Positions 40,376 to 48,751 of a DNA stretch of 64,000 nucleotides are shown here, piece after piece (the first letter of the stretch is position 1; the number at the start of each line of letters is the position of its first letter). The position numbers were made by a program, and so were the translations under genes. This DNA is from Herbaspirillum sp. (GTDB lineage: Bacteria; Pseudomonadota; Gammaproteobacteria; Burkholderiales; Burkholderiaceae_D). Where the stretch lies: assembly GCF_017744395.1 (NCBI RefSeq), contig NZ_JAGIBI010000001.1, positions 124,001-188,000 of the forward strand, read 5' to 3'. The notes under the pieces were generated by a model. That model saw only the letters and a program-made list of their open reading frames with translations, made no database searches and was not told the DNA's origin.

Positions 40376-43300
40376 ACGCATCGTCTCCCTGTGCTTCCAG
40401 CGGCGCGGCATCGTCATGCTGGTATTCGCGCTGTCCGCCCTGTACGGCTGGTATAGCTGGAAGCAGCTTCCGCTGGAAGCCTATCCCGACATCGCCGACG
40501 TCACCTCCCAGGTGGTCACCCAGGTCAACGGCCTGGCCGCCGAAGAGGTGGAGCAGCAGATCACCATCCCGCTGGAACGCCAGATCATGGGCACGCCGGG
40601 CATGCACGTGATGCGTTCCAAGAGCACCTTCGGCCTGTCGCTGATCACGGTGGTGTTTCGCGACGGCGCCGAAGACTATTGGTCGCGCCAGCGCCTGCAG
40701 GAGCGCATCTCCAGCGTCAGCCTGCCGTACGGCGCCCAGCCTGCGCTGGATGCGCTGACTTCGCCCATCGGCGAAATCTACCGCTATACGCTGCAATCCA
40801 GGACGCGCGACCTGCGCGAACTGTCGGAGTTGCAGTTCTGGAAGGTCATCCCGCGCCTCAAGCAAGTGCCGGGCGTGGTGGATGTCTCCAATTTCGGCGG
40901 GCTGACCACGCAGTTCATGCTGGAATTCGATCCGGCCAAGCTGGTCAAGTACAACCTGTCGCTGAACCAGATCACGCAGGCGATCTCTTCCAACAACGCC
41001 AATGCCGGCGGCAGCATCATGCAGCGCGGCGAGCAGGGGCTGGTGATCCGGGGCGTCGGCCTGATCCGCAGCCTGGCCGATCTCGGCAATGTCGTGGTGA
41101 CGCAGAAGAACGGCGTGCCGGTCCTGGTCAAGGACCTGGGCAAGGTCGTGCTGGGCGAGCAGGAGCGGCATGGCGTGGTGGGCATCGACGGCAATCCGGA
41201 CGCGATCGAAGGCATCACCTTGTTGCTGAAGAACGAGAACCCCTCGCAAGTCATGCAGGGCGTGCATGAAGCGGTGCAGGACCTGAACGAACACATCCTG
41301 CCCAAGGACGTGAAGGTGGTGCCCTACATCGACCGCAGCAAGCTGGTCGATGCCACCGTGCATACGGTCGGCAAGACGCTGATGGAAGGCATGGTGCTGG
41401 TCTCGCTGGTGCTGTTCCTGTTCCTGGGCAGCCCGCGCGCTGCGGCGATCGTCGCCATCACGATCCCGCTGTCGCTGCTGGCGGCTTTCACGCTGATGCA
41501 CCATTTCAAGATACCGGCCAACCTGCTGTCGCTGGGCGCCATCGACTTCGGCATCCTGGTGGACGGCGCCATCGTGGTGGTCGAAAGCGTGCTGCGGCTG
41601 CGCGAAGAGCGTCCCGACGGCGAGCTGACCGGCGACGACATCCTGCAACTGATGAAGCAGGTGGCGCGCCCGATCTTCTTCGGCATGCTGGTCATCATCA
41701 TCGCCTACCTGCCGTTGTTCGCCTTCCAGCGCATCGAGTACAAGCTGTTCTCGCCGATGGCCTTCGCGGTCGGCTTCGCCTTGCTGGGCGCCTTGCTGGT
41801 GGCGCTCCTGCTGACGCCGGGATTGTCCTGGCTGGCGTACCGCAAGCGCGCCAAGGTGTTCCACAATCCGGTGCTGGCCTGGCTGGAGCCGCGCTACAAG
41901 GCCGTCCTGGCGCGCCTGGTGGGGCGCTCGCGCTTCGTGCTCGCCGTGACCGGCGCCACGATGGTCGCCATCGTGCTGCTGGGCGCGAGCATCGGCCGCG
42001 ATTTCCTGCCCTACCTGGACGAGGGCTCGATCTGGCTGCAGGTGTCGCTGCCGCCGGGCGTATCGCTGGAAAAAGCCAGCGAGCTGGCCGGCCGCCTGCG
42101 TGCCGCCACGCTGGAATTCCCCGAGGTCGAGCACATCGTCACCCAGGTCGGGCGCAACGATGACGGCACCGATCCGTTCACGCCTTCGCATATCGAATGC
42201 GCGGTCACATTGCATCCTTACTCCGAATGGAAGTCCGGCTGGACCAAGCAGGAGCTGATCGCCCATATGGCCGAGCGCTACAAGAAACTGGCCGGCATCG
42301 AGGTCGGCTTCAGCCAGCCGATGATCGACGGCGTGCTGGACAAGCTGTCCGGCGCGCACAGCGACCTGGTGGTGAAAATCTACGGCGACGATTTCCGTGA
42401 GACGCGCGCGCTGGCCACGTCCGTGTTGCATGTGCTGGAAGCCACGCCCGGCGCTGCCGATGTGATCATCGACCAGGAACCGCGCCTGCCGCAGGTGCGG
42501 GTGGACGTCGACCGCGCGGCGGCGGCCCGGCTGGGCATCAACATCGCTGACGTGATGTCGCTGATCCAGACCGGCATCGGCGGCAGCCCGGTCACGCAGA
42601 TCTTCATCGAGGAGCGCAGCTACAACGTGGCCGCCCGCTTTTCCGGCCAGGCGCGCGGTACGCCAGAAGCCCTGGGCAACCTGACCGTGAATGCCGCCAA
42701 CGGCGCGCACGTGGCGCTGGCGCAGATCGCCAGGATCAGCATGCAGGACGGTGAAACCACCATCACGCGCGAGATGAACCGGCGCCACCTGACGGTGCGG
42801 CTGAACCTGCGCGGGCGCGACCTGGCTTCCTTCCTCGACGACGCCAAGCAGCGCCTGGCGCGCGAGGTCAACTACGACCACGGCCGCAACCAGATCAGCT
42901 GGGGCGGCCAGTTCGAGAACCAGCAACGCGCCCAGGCGCGCCTGGCGCTGATCCTGCCGATGGCGCTGGCCTTCATGTTCGTGCTGCTGTTCACCGAATT
43001 CAAGAACCTGCGCCAGCCGGCCCTGATCCTGCTGTGCGTGCCGCTGGCGACATTGGGCGGGCTGGTCGCGCTGCATCTGCGCGGCATGACCCTGAACGTC
43101 TCCTCGGCGGTGGGCTTCATCGCGCTGTTCGGGGTGGCGGTTCTCAACGCCATCATCATGATGTCCAACCTGAACCGCTGGGCGCGGGATTCCGGTTTGC
43201 CGCTGCGCGAAGCGGTCATCGCCGGCGCGCTGGAGCGCATGCGGCCGGTGCTGATGACCGCCACCGTGGCCGCGCTCGGCTTGGTGCCGGCGGCCATAGC

Positions 43301-43454
43301 GCACGGACTGGGCAGCGACGTGCAGCGGCCGCTGGCCACGGTCGTCGTGGGCGGGCTGGTGACCGCCACGGTGTTGACCCTGGTGCTGCTGCCTGCCTTG
43401 TATTACCTGGTCGAGGTTGCCGTCGAGCGGCGCGCTTCCAAATCGGCGAACTGA
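40368..43454 (+). CDS. RND efflux pump, heavy-metal (HME, CzcA-like) type
   Basis: This inner-membrane proton antiporter of 1028 residues has 12 expected transmembrane helices and two large periplasmic loops. TM4 carries DFGILVDGAIVVVES with Asp393, Asp399 and Glu406, the proton-relay and cation pattern of the divalent-cation HME group (CzcA, CnrA) rather than of copper/silver CusA or drug pumps. Near the end, GVAVLNAIIMMSNLNR and RPVLMTATVAALGLVPAA are typical of the family. ATG 40368 overlaps the adaptor gene. The actual substrate cannot be read from the sequence; Zn, Co, Ni or Cd are the usual choices. Confidence 0.92.
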   Translation: MIERIVSLCFQRRGIVMLVFALSALYGWYSWKQLPLEAYPDIADVTSQVVTQVNGLAAEEVEQQITIPLERQIMGTPGMHVMRSKSTFGLSLITVVFRDGAEDYWSRQRLQERISSVSLPYGAQPALDALTSPIGEIYRYTLQSRTRDLRELSELQFWKVIPRLKQVPGVVDVSNFGGLTTQFMLEFDPAKLVKYNLSLNQITQAISSNNANAGGSIMQRGEQGLVIRGVGLIRSLADLGNVVVTQKNGVPVLVKDLGKVVLGEQERHGVVGIDGNPDAIEGITLLLKNENPSQVMQGVHEAVQDLNEHILPKDVKVVPYIDRSKLVDATVHTVGKTLMEGMVLVSLVLFLFLGSPRAAAIVAITIPLSLLAAFTLMHHFKIPANLLSLGAIDFGILVDGAIVVVESVLRLREERPDGELTGDDILQLMKQVARPIFFGMLVIIIAYLPLFAFQRIEYKLFSPMAFAVGFALLGALLVALLLTPGLSWLAYRKRAKVFHNPVLAWLEPRYKAVLARLVGRSRFVLAVTGATMVAIVLLGASIGRDFLPYLDEGSIWLQVSLPPGVSLEKASELAGRLRAATLEFPEVEHIVTQVGRNDDGTDPFTPSHIECAVTLHPYSEWKSGWTKQELIAHMAERYKKLAGIEVGFSQPMIDGVLDKLSGAHSDLVVKIYGDDFRETRALATSVLHVLEATPGAADVIIDQEPRLPQVRVDVDRAAAARLGINIADVMSLIQTGIGGSPVTQIFIEERSYNVAARFSGQARGTPEALGNLTVNAANGAHVALAQIARISMQDGETTITREMNRRHLTVRLNLRGRDLASFLDDAKQRLAREVNYDHGRNQISWGGQFENQQRAQARLALILPMALAFMFVLLFTEFKNLRQPALILLCVPLATLGGLVALHLRGMTLNVSSAVGFIALFGVAVLNAIIMMSNLNRWARDSGLPLREAVIAGALERMRPVLMTATVAALGLVPAAIAHGLGSDVQRPLATVVVGGLVTATVLTLVLLPALYYLVEVAVERRASKSAN

Positions 43455-43470
43455 TTTTGCGAGACCTGCC

Positions 43471-44940
43471 ATGCATCAGAAAACACATTTCCTCTTTGCT
43501 TCCCGCTGGATCAGCCTGATCGGAACGGCCGTGTTCGGCGCCGCGCTGGGCGGCTGCGCCGTCGGCCCCGATTTCAAGCAGCCGGATGCGCCGCAAGTGA
43601 AGGCCTATACCGCCGAAGGGGTGGAAGCATCGGCCGCCGTCGACGGCCAGCGTTTCGTCTCCGGCCAGGACGTGTCCGGCCAATGGTGGACCGCGTTCGG
43701 ATCGCAGCCGCTTAACGCGCTGGTCGAGGCCGCGCTGGCCAACAACGCCGATCTGCAGGCGGCGCAGGCGGCATTGCGCGCGGCGCGCGAGACGGCCGCG
43801 GCGCAGCGGGGCGGGTTGTTCCCCAGCGTCGATCTCCACTACCAGCCGTCCCGGCAATCCGTGGCCAGCCCGCTGGCCAGTCCGCTTGTCGACAACAGCT
43901 ATATCTATACCTTGCACACCGCGCAGCTCAACATCTCCTACGCGCCTGATATCTTCGGCGGTTTGCGGCGGCAAATCGAGGCCGGCCAAGCGCAGGCCGA
44001 GGCGCAGCGTTTCCAACGTAACGCCACGTATCTGACGCTGGTATCGAACGTGGTGCTGGCAGCGCTCAATGAGGCTTCGCTCAGGGACCAGTTGGCGGCG
44101 GCCGAACAGGCGGCGACGCTGGCGGCGCAACAACTGGAACTGGTGCGCAAGCAGCGCGCGCTGGGCGCGCTCGGCCTGGCTGACGTCGCCGCGCAGGAGA
44201 GCCTGCTGGCCCAGGCCGAAGCGGCGCTGCCGGCGCTGCGCAAGCAATTGGCCCAGCAGCGAGACCAGGTTGCCGTGCTGGTCGGGCGCTTCCCCGGCGA
44301 AGGCGGCCTGCAGCGCATTGAATTGTCGTCGTTGTCGCTGCCGGCCGAATTGCCGCTGAGCCTGCCGTCGGCGCTGGTGCAGCAGCGTCCCGATGTGCGC
44401 GCGGCACAGGCGCAGTTGCAGGCGGCGTCGGCCCAGGTCGGCGTGGCGATCGCCAATCGCTTGCCCAGCTTCACGATCACCGGCGGCATCGGCAGCTCGG
44501 CGCTGGATTTCTCCAAACTGTTCACTTCCGGCACCGGCTTCTGGAGCCTGGGGCTGGACATCGCACAGCCGATCTTCAAGGGCGGCAGCCTGAGGCACCA
44601 GCAACGCGCCGCCGAGGCCGGCCTGGAGCAGGCCGGGGCGCAATACCGCAGCGTGGTGCTGGGCGCGTTCCAGAACGTGGCGGATACCTTGCACGCGATC
44701 GCTGCAGACGCCGATGCGCTGGCCACCGCCATGCGCGCCGAGAGCGCGGCGCGGCGCAGTTTCGATGTCGCCCAGGCGCAGTGGAAGGCCGGCCTTTCCG
44801 GCTATCCGCAAGTACTGCTGGCGCAGCAAAACCTGCTGCAGACGAGCCAGTCGCGGGTGCAGGCGCAGGCCGCCCGCCTGGCCGATACGGTGGCCTTGTT
44901 CCAGGCGCTGGGCGGCGGCTGGTGGAATCGGGACTTATAA
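43471..44940 (+). CDS. Outer-membrane efflux factor, NodT/OprM-like lipoprotein
   Basis: This 489-residue outer-membrane channel protein has a lipobox at Cys29 (GAALGGCAVGPDFKQP, the NodT-family start). Two OEP repeats form the helical tunnel, for example LNISYAPDIFGGLRRQIEAG. ATG 43471 is chosen, 16 nt after the pump gene; the frame is open upstream. The NodT/OprM subfamily is more usual with multidrug pumps than with HME pumps, which mostly use CzcC/CusC-like channels. It completes a tripartite system with the two genes before it. Confidence 0.93.
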   Translation: MHQKTHFLFASRWISLIGTAVFGAALGGCAVGPDFKQPDAPQVKAYTAEGVEASAAVDGQRFVSGQDVSGQWWTAFGSQPLNALVEAALANNADLQAAQAALRAARETAAAQRGGLFPSVDLHYQPSRQSVASPLASPLVDNSYIYTLHTAQLNISYAPDIFGGLRRQIEAGQAQAEAQRFQRNATYLTLVSNVVLAALNEASLRDQLAAAEQAATLAAQQLELVRKQRALGALGLADVAAQESLLAQAEAALPALRKQLAQQRDQVAVLVGRFPGEGGLQRIELSSLSLPAELPLSLPSALVQQRPDVRAAQAQLQAASAQVGVAIANRLPSFTITGGIGSSALDFSKLFTSGTGFWSLGLDIAQPIFKGGSLRHQQRAAEAGLEQAGAQYRSVVLGAFQNVADTLHAIAADADALATAMRAESAARRSFDVAQAQWKAGLSGYPQVLLAQQNLLQTSQSRVQAQAARLADTVALFQALGGGWWNRDL

Positions 44941-44973
44941 AAATACCGGGGGACGGCTGCCTTCGCGCAGCCG

Positions 44974-46284
44974 ATGAGCATGATGAAGAAATACCTGATC
45001 GCAGCGCTTCTGCAGATGCCGGTCCTGGCGATGGCGGCCGACACCGGCGAAGAAGAAAGCTGGAACCTCAAGGGGCAGGCCACGTATATCTGGCAGCGCA
45101 AGTCGCCTTTCAGCGCAGCCTATAGCGGCCCCAACAGCCTGGGCACGGAAGCCGAGAAGTCGTATTCGTTTTCCGGCACGTTGTTTTTCGGCTACCGGCT
45201 GGCGGCCGGGACCGAGCTGTACTTCAATCCGGAAGTCGTGCAGTCGGTTCCGATGTCGGAGCTGACGGGGCTGGGCGGCATGCTCAATTCGGAGCAGCAG
45301 AAATCGTCCGGGCCCAATCCCACGTTCTACCGGGCCCGCCTGTTCCTGCGCCAGACCTGGAATCTCGGCGGGGAAACCACCTGGCAGGAGTCGCAGGCCA
45401 ACCAGCTTGCCGGCAACCTGAGCGCACGGCGCGTGGTCATGACCGTGGGCAACTATGCGATCACCGACATCTTCGACAACAACGCCTATGCGCACGACGG
45501 CCGCACGCAATTCATGAACTGGTCGCTGCTCACGCATGGCGCCTACGATTACGCGGCCGATACGCGCGGCTATACCTGGGGGGCGGCGCTGGAGTATTAC
45601 AACGATGATTGGGTCTACCGTATCGGCCGTTCCCTGGTGCCCTGGGAGTCCAACGGCCAGAAGCTCGACACGCGCATCTTCCGGCATTTCAGCGACCAGG
45701 TCGAAATCGAGCACAGCTACACCTTGGGCGGACAGGCCGGCAAGCTGCGCCTGCTGGCATTCCACAACCGCATGATCAGCGGCAGTTTCCGCGATGCGCT
45801 GGCCGCCGCCGGCGGCGCCACGCCATCGGTGGCCGATGTGCGCAAGGAGCAGAGCAAGTACGGCGCCGGCATCAACATCGAGCAGAACCTGCGCCCCGAC
45901 ATCGGCATGTTCCTGCGGGCCAGCTGGAACGATGGCAAGACCGAGACTTACTCCTTCACCGAGGTGGAGCGCTCCGTGACCGTCGGCATGTCCATTGCCG
46001 GCACCCGCTGGGGCCGCGCCGATGACGTACTGGGCATCGCCGGCATCCGCAACGGCTTGTCCCAGGCGCACCGCGACTACCTGGCCGCCGGCGGAGTCGG
46101 GGTATTCATCGGCGACGGGCGCCTGAGCTACCGTCCCGAGGACATCGTCGAGGCCTACTACAACGTGCGGGTTTCGAAGAGCACGACGCTGGGGCTGGAC
46201 GTGCAGAAGATTTTCCATCCGGCCTATAACGCCGACCGCGGCCCGGTGCTGGTGGCCGGGGCGCGGCTGCATGTCGAATTCTGA
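44974..46284 (+). CDS. Carbohydrate-selective porin (OprB-like)
   Basis: This 436-residue outer-membrane beta-barrel has a signal peptide (LIAALLQMPVLAMA, cleavage before ADTGEEES). The start of the mature protein (WNLKGQATYIWQRKSPFSAA) and FYRARLFLRQTWNLGGE are typical of the OprB/carbohydrate-porin family. The protein ends in the outer-membrane signature ARLHVEF with a terminal Phe. Aromatic residues alternate through the barrel. It begins 33 nt after the channel gene and probably belongs to the same operon. Its link to metal efflux is unusual, and the transported solute is unknown. Confidence 0.88.
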   Translation: MSMMKKYLIAALLQMPVLAMAADTGEEESWNLKGQATYIWQRKSPFSAAYSGPNSLGTEAEKSYSFSGTLFFGYRLAAGTELYFNPEVVQSVPMSELTGLGGMLNSEQQKSSGPNPTFYRARLFLRQTWNLGGETTWQESQANQLAGNLSARRVVMTVGNYAITDIFDNNAYAHDGRTQFMNWSLLTHGAYDYAADTRGYTWGAALEYYNDDWVYRIGRSLVPWESNGQKLDTRIFRHFSDQVEIEHSYTLGGQAGKLRLLAFHNRMISGSFRDALAAAGGATPSVADVRKEQSKYGAGINIEQNLRPDIGMFLRASWNDGKTETYSFTEVERSVTVGMSIAGTRWGRADDVLGIAGIRNGLSQAHRDYLAAGGVGVFIGDGRLSYRPEDIVEAYYNVRVSKSTTLGLDVQKIFHPAYNADRGPVLVAGARLHVEF

Positions 46285-46321
46285 AGGACCGGATGGAAAG
46301 ACGCCTTATGGAGCCACTTCA

Positions 46322-46678
46322 ATGAAATCCTGTTTACAGAGGGGGCTGGCCTGCCTGGCCCTGGCCAGCCTCGCATCGTGTTCATCGGCCTCGCCCGAAA
46401 ATTCCCAGTCCGTCTACGGAACAGTCTGGCGCATCATCGACGCGGGCGAAGACCAGGCCGCGCTGGAGCCGTGCCTGGCCAGCCGGTTTGCGCAATTGCA
46501 GGCAGGAGCGAAATTCGCGGCGATCCATTACCGCCATTGGGCCAGCCACTTCGTCACCACCGTTTTCGCCGAAATTCCCGAAGGCATGGCACTCAGGAAG
46601 GGCACGCGGCTGGAAATCGTTCCGGGTGAATGCGGCAAGAACGAGCTGGCGTCGATTGTCAGGCAAATCGGGGATTAA
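46322..46678 (+). CDS. Small lipoprotein of unknown function
   Basis: This 118-residue protein has a short basic n-region, a hydrophobic stretch and a lipobox ending at Cys20 (LALASLASCSSASPENSQ). The mature part contains two further cysteines (Cys54 in ALEPCLASRF and one in VPGECGKNEL) that could pair in the periplasm. I do not recognise the family. ATG 46322 is chosen for the signal sequence; the frame is open to 46271, overlapping the porin gene. Its stop codon overlaps that of the convergent reductase gene by 4 nt, with no terminator between them. Confidence 0.7.
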   Translation: MKSCLQRGLACLALASLASCSSASPENSQSVYGTVWRIIDAGEDQAALEPCLASRFAQLQAGAKFAAIHYRHWASHFVTTVFAEIPEGMALRKGTRLEIVPGECGKNELASIVRQIGD

Positions 46679-47754
46679 GGGATGACCTTGTTCCGCCTGA
46701 ATTCCTCGAACAGCCGGTAGAACATCTGTTCGCTCTCCACATACTCATGGAAGCCGAAGCGACGCGCCTTTGAGCCGTCGCCGAACATATCGTAGTCCCA
46801 CGAAAAAACGAAGTCGGCGAAACCCCATGACGACAGCGTTTCGTAGCGGTGCGCCGCCAGGCCGTGGGCGCGCGCGATGCTTTCCCACAGCGGCGCCTTG
46901 TCGCCCATCACATCGGCCAGCGCCAACGGCAGCGGCGGCCCGACTTCCATTTCGAACCAGCGCGCGATCTTCGGCCACATCTCGCTCCAGCGGAAGATGT
47001 CGCCGTTGCCGATATTGAAGGCCTGGTTGGCGCAGCCCTCGCTGGTCGCGGCCCAGAGCGTGGCCTTGGCCAGCAGGCCGGCATCGGTCATTTCCACCAG
47101 CTTGTCATAGGCGCCCGGTTTGCCTGGGAAGCGCAGCGGCAGGCCCAGCGCCTTCGAGATGCTGGCATATACCGCGATCGCCAGCGCCAGGTTCATCGGA
47201 TTGCCCAGCGCAGCTCCGCCCACTACCGCGGGCCGGATGGCCGACCAGTTCCAGCGTTGGCCGGATTGCGCCTGTTGTTGTTCCAGCCAGCGCTGCTGGT
47301 CGAACATGAATTCGGGCGGCATGAACTGCGCATCGGTTTCGCGCGCCGGCGTCTTGAAGGGGCCAAGATGGCCGCCGTAAACCTTGTAGCCTTGCATCAG
47401 GCTGATGTGGCGCAGGTCCGGCGCGGCCGTTTCGAGCGCCTCCACCGTGTTCTTCAGCATCGCCAGGTTGGGCGCCACCAGTTCGCTCCAGGTGGCGCGA
47501 TGCTGGTAGGCGGCGTAGAAGACATGGGTTACGTGTTCCAGCGGCGCCAGCTTGGCGCGCGTGTCGGCCGCATCCAGCAGGTCGACCGCGACGTGGCGCA
47601 GCCTGCCGTCCGCACTGTCTTCGCCGCCGCGGCGCGACAGGCCGATCACATTCCATTCTGGCAGCGTGAGCAGGTGCCCGATCAGGTTGCTGCCGATGAC
47701 GCCATTGGCGCCGACGATCAGGGCGGTGGGTTTGCTTGCTTTGTCAGTGGACAT
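46675..47754 (-). CDS. NAD(P)-dependent SDR reductase of the progesterone 5-beta-reductase-like (PRISE) type
   Basis: This 359-residue extended SDR has a Rossmann motif GANGVIGSNL (Gly15, Gly18, Gly21). The downstream segments, HVFYAAYQ, SLMQGYKVYGGHLGPFKTPA and ENF-like PPEFMFDQQRWLEQ, together with NIGNGDIFRW, match the PRISE group of enone reductases. The Lys of the catalytic pair is present in GYKVYGG. The motif that normally reads NFYY reads EFMF here, so the expected catalytic Tyr is missing (see findings). ATG 47754 is divergent from a LysR gene, 114 bp away, that probably regulates it. Confidence 0.85.
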   Translation of the reverse strand: MSTDKASKPTALIVGANGVIGSNLIGHLLTLPEWNVIGLSRRGGEDSADGRLRHVAVDLLDAADTRAKLAPLEHVTHVFYAAYQHRATWSELVAPNLAMLKNTVEALETAAPDLRHISLMQGYKVYGGHLGPFKTPARETDAQFMPPEFMFDQQRWLEQQQAQSGQRWNWSAIRPAVVGGAALGNPMNLALAIAVYASISKALGLPLRFPGKPGAYDKLVEMTDAGLLAKATLWAATSEGCANQAFNIGNGDIFRWSEMWPKIARWFEMEVGPPLPLALADVMGDKAPLWESIARAHGLAAHRYETLSSWGFADFVFSWDYDMFGDGSKARRFGFHEYVESEQMFYRLFEEFRRNKVIP

Positions 47755-47835
47755 CTGGATTCTCCGGTGGGGGTATCTGCGAGCTTCAATGCTGGCAAGG
47801 ATTGTCCCCTCGGCTTTTGTTGAGAAAAATACCGG

Positions 47836-47863
47836 TAAAATCAAAAAATATTTGCTCCGGAGT
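47836..47863 (+). promoter_or_regulatory. LysR promoter -10 and ribosome site in the divergent gap
   Basis: TAAAAT at 47836-47841 and CCGGAG at 47857-47862 precede ATG 47869. The 114-bp divergent gap is AT-rich at this end and is the natural place for LysR binding, but I could not assign a clear T-N11-A box with confidence. Confidence 0.35.
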
Positions 47864-47868
47864 CAACG

Positions 47869-48750
47869 ATGTCGATCCAATCGGAAGAATTGCGCACCTT
47901 CGTCGCCGTGGTGGAAGCTGGCAGCCTGTCCGCCGCGGCCGAAGGGCTGGAGCAGACGACTTCGGGAGTGAGCCGGGCCTTGTCCCGGCTGGAGGAGAAA
48001 CTGGGGGCCAGCCTGTTGACCCGTACCACGCGGCGCATGGAGCTGACGGAGGAGGGGCGGGTCTTGCTCGAACAGGCGCGCGACATCCTGGCCTCGATGG
48101 AGCAGGCCGAGGAGGCGGTGCGCATGCGCACGCAAAAGCCGGTCGGCAGGCTGCGCGTGGATGCGGCGGTGCCGTTCATGCTCCATTGTGTGGTGCCGCA
48201 CGTGGGTGCCTTTCGCGAGGCGTATCCGGGGATCGAGCTGGAGCTGACCACCAACGACCGTTTCATCGACCTGGTCGAGCAGCGCACCGATATCGCCATC
48301 CGCATCGGCGAGCTGCAGGATTCCACGCTGCATGCCAAGCCGCTCAGTTCGGCGCGCCTGAATATCGTCGCCAGCCCCGATTATCTGGCGCGACATGGCA
48401 CGCCGGCATCGGTGGAAGACCTGGAGCGGCACCGGCTGATCGGCTTCTCCCATCTGGAATCGCTCAACCACTGGCCGCTGCTGCACGCCGGCGGCGACCG
48501 CTATCCGGCCCGGCCAGGGATCCGCGCCTCCAGCGGCGAGACCATTCGCCAGCTGGCGCTGCATGGGCAAGGCATCGCCGCGCTGTCGAGTTTCGTATCG
48601 GATGCCGACATCGCCGCCGGCAGGCTGGTCAAGCTGCTGGAACCGGCATACAGCGGCTACCGGCAAAAGATCTCGGCGGTCTACTATCGCAATACCCAGC
48701 TATCGAAGCGGATCAGCTGCTTTTTGGATTTTTTGCAATGCAAGCTCTGA
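47869..48750 (+). CDS. LysR-family transcriptional regulator
   Basis: This 293-residue regulator has an N-terminal winged helix-turn-helix (about 1-60: ELRTFVAVVEAGSLSAAAEG, then TTSGVSRALSRLEEKLGASL). The effector domain contains GRLRVDAAVPFMLHCVVPHV and DIAIRIGELQDSTLHAKPLS. The protein is of the group found beside SDR and oxidoreductase genes. It ends in QLSKRISCFLDFLQCKL, a tail repeated in the LysR remnant at 50441-50569. The gene is divergent from the SDR gene and convergent with the histidine kinase; the two stops nearly touch. Confidence 0.95.
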   Translation: MSIQSEELRTFVAVVEAGSLSAAAEGLEQTTSGVSRALSRLEEKLGASLLTRTTRRMELTEEGRVLLEQARDILASMEQAEEAVRMRTQKPVGRLRVDAAVPFMLHCVVPHVGAFREAYPGIELELTTNDRFIDLVEQRTDIAIRIGELQDSTLHAKPLSSARLNIVASPDYLARHGTPASVEDLERHRLIGFSHLESLNHWPLLHAGGDRYPARPGIRASSGETIRQLALHGQGIAALSSFVSDADIAAGRLVKLLEPAYSGYRQKISAVYYRNTQLSKRISCFLDFLQCKL

Positions 48751-48751
48751 T

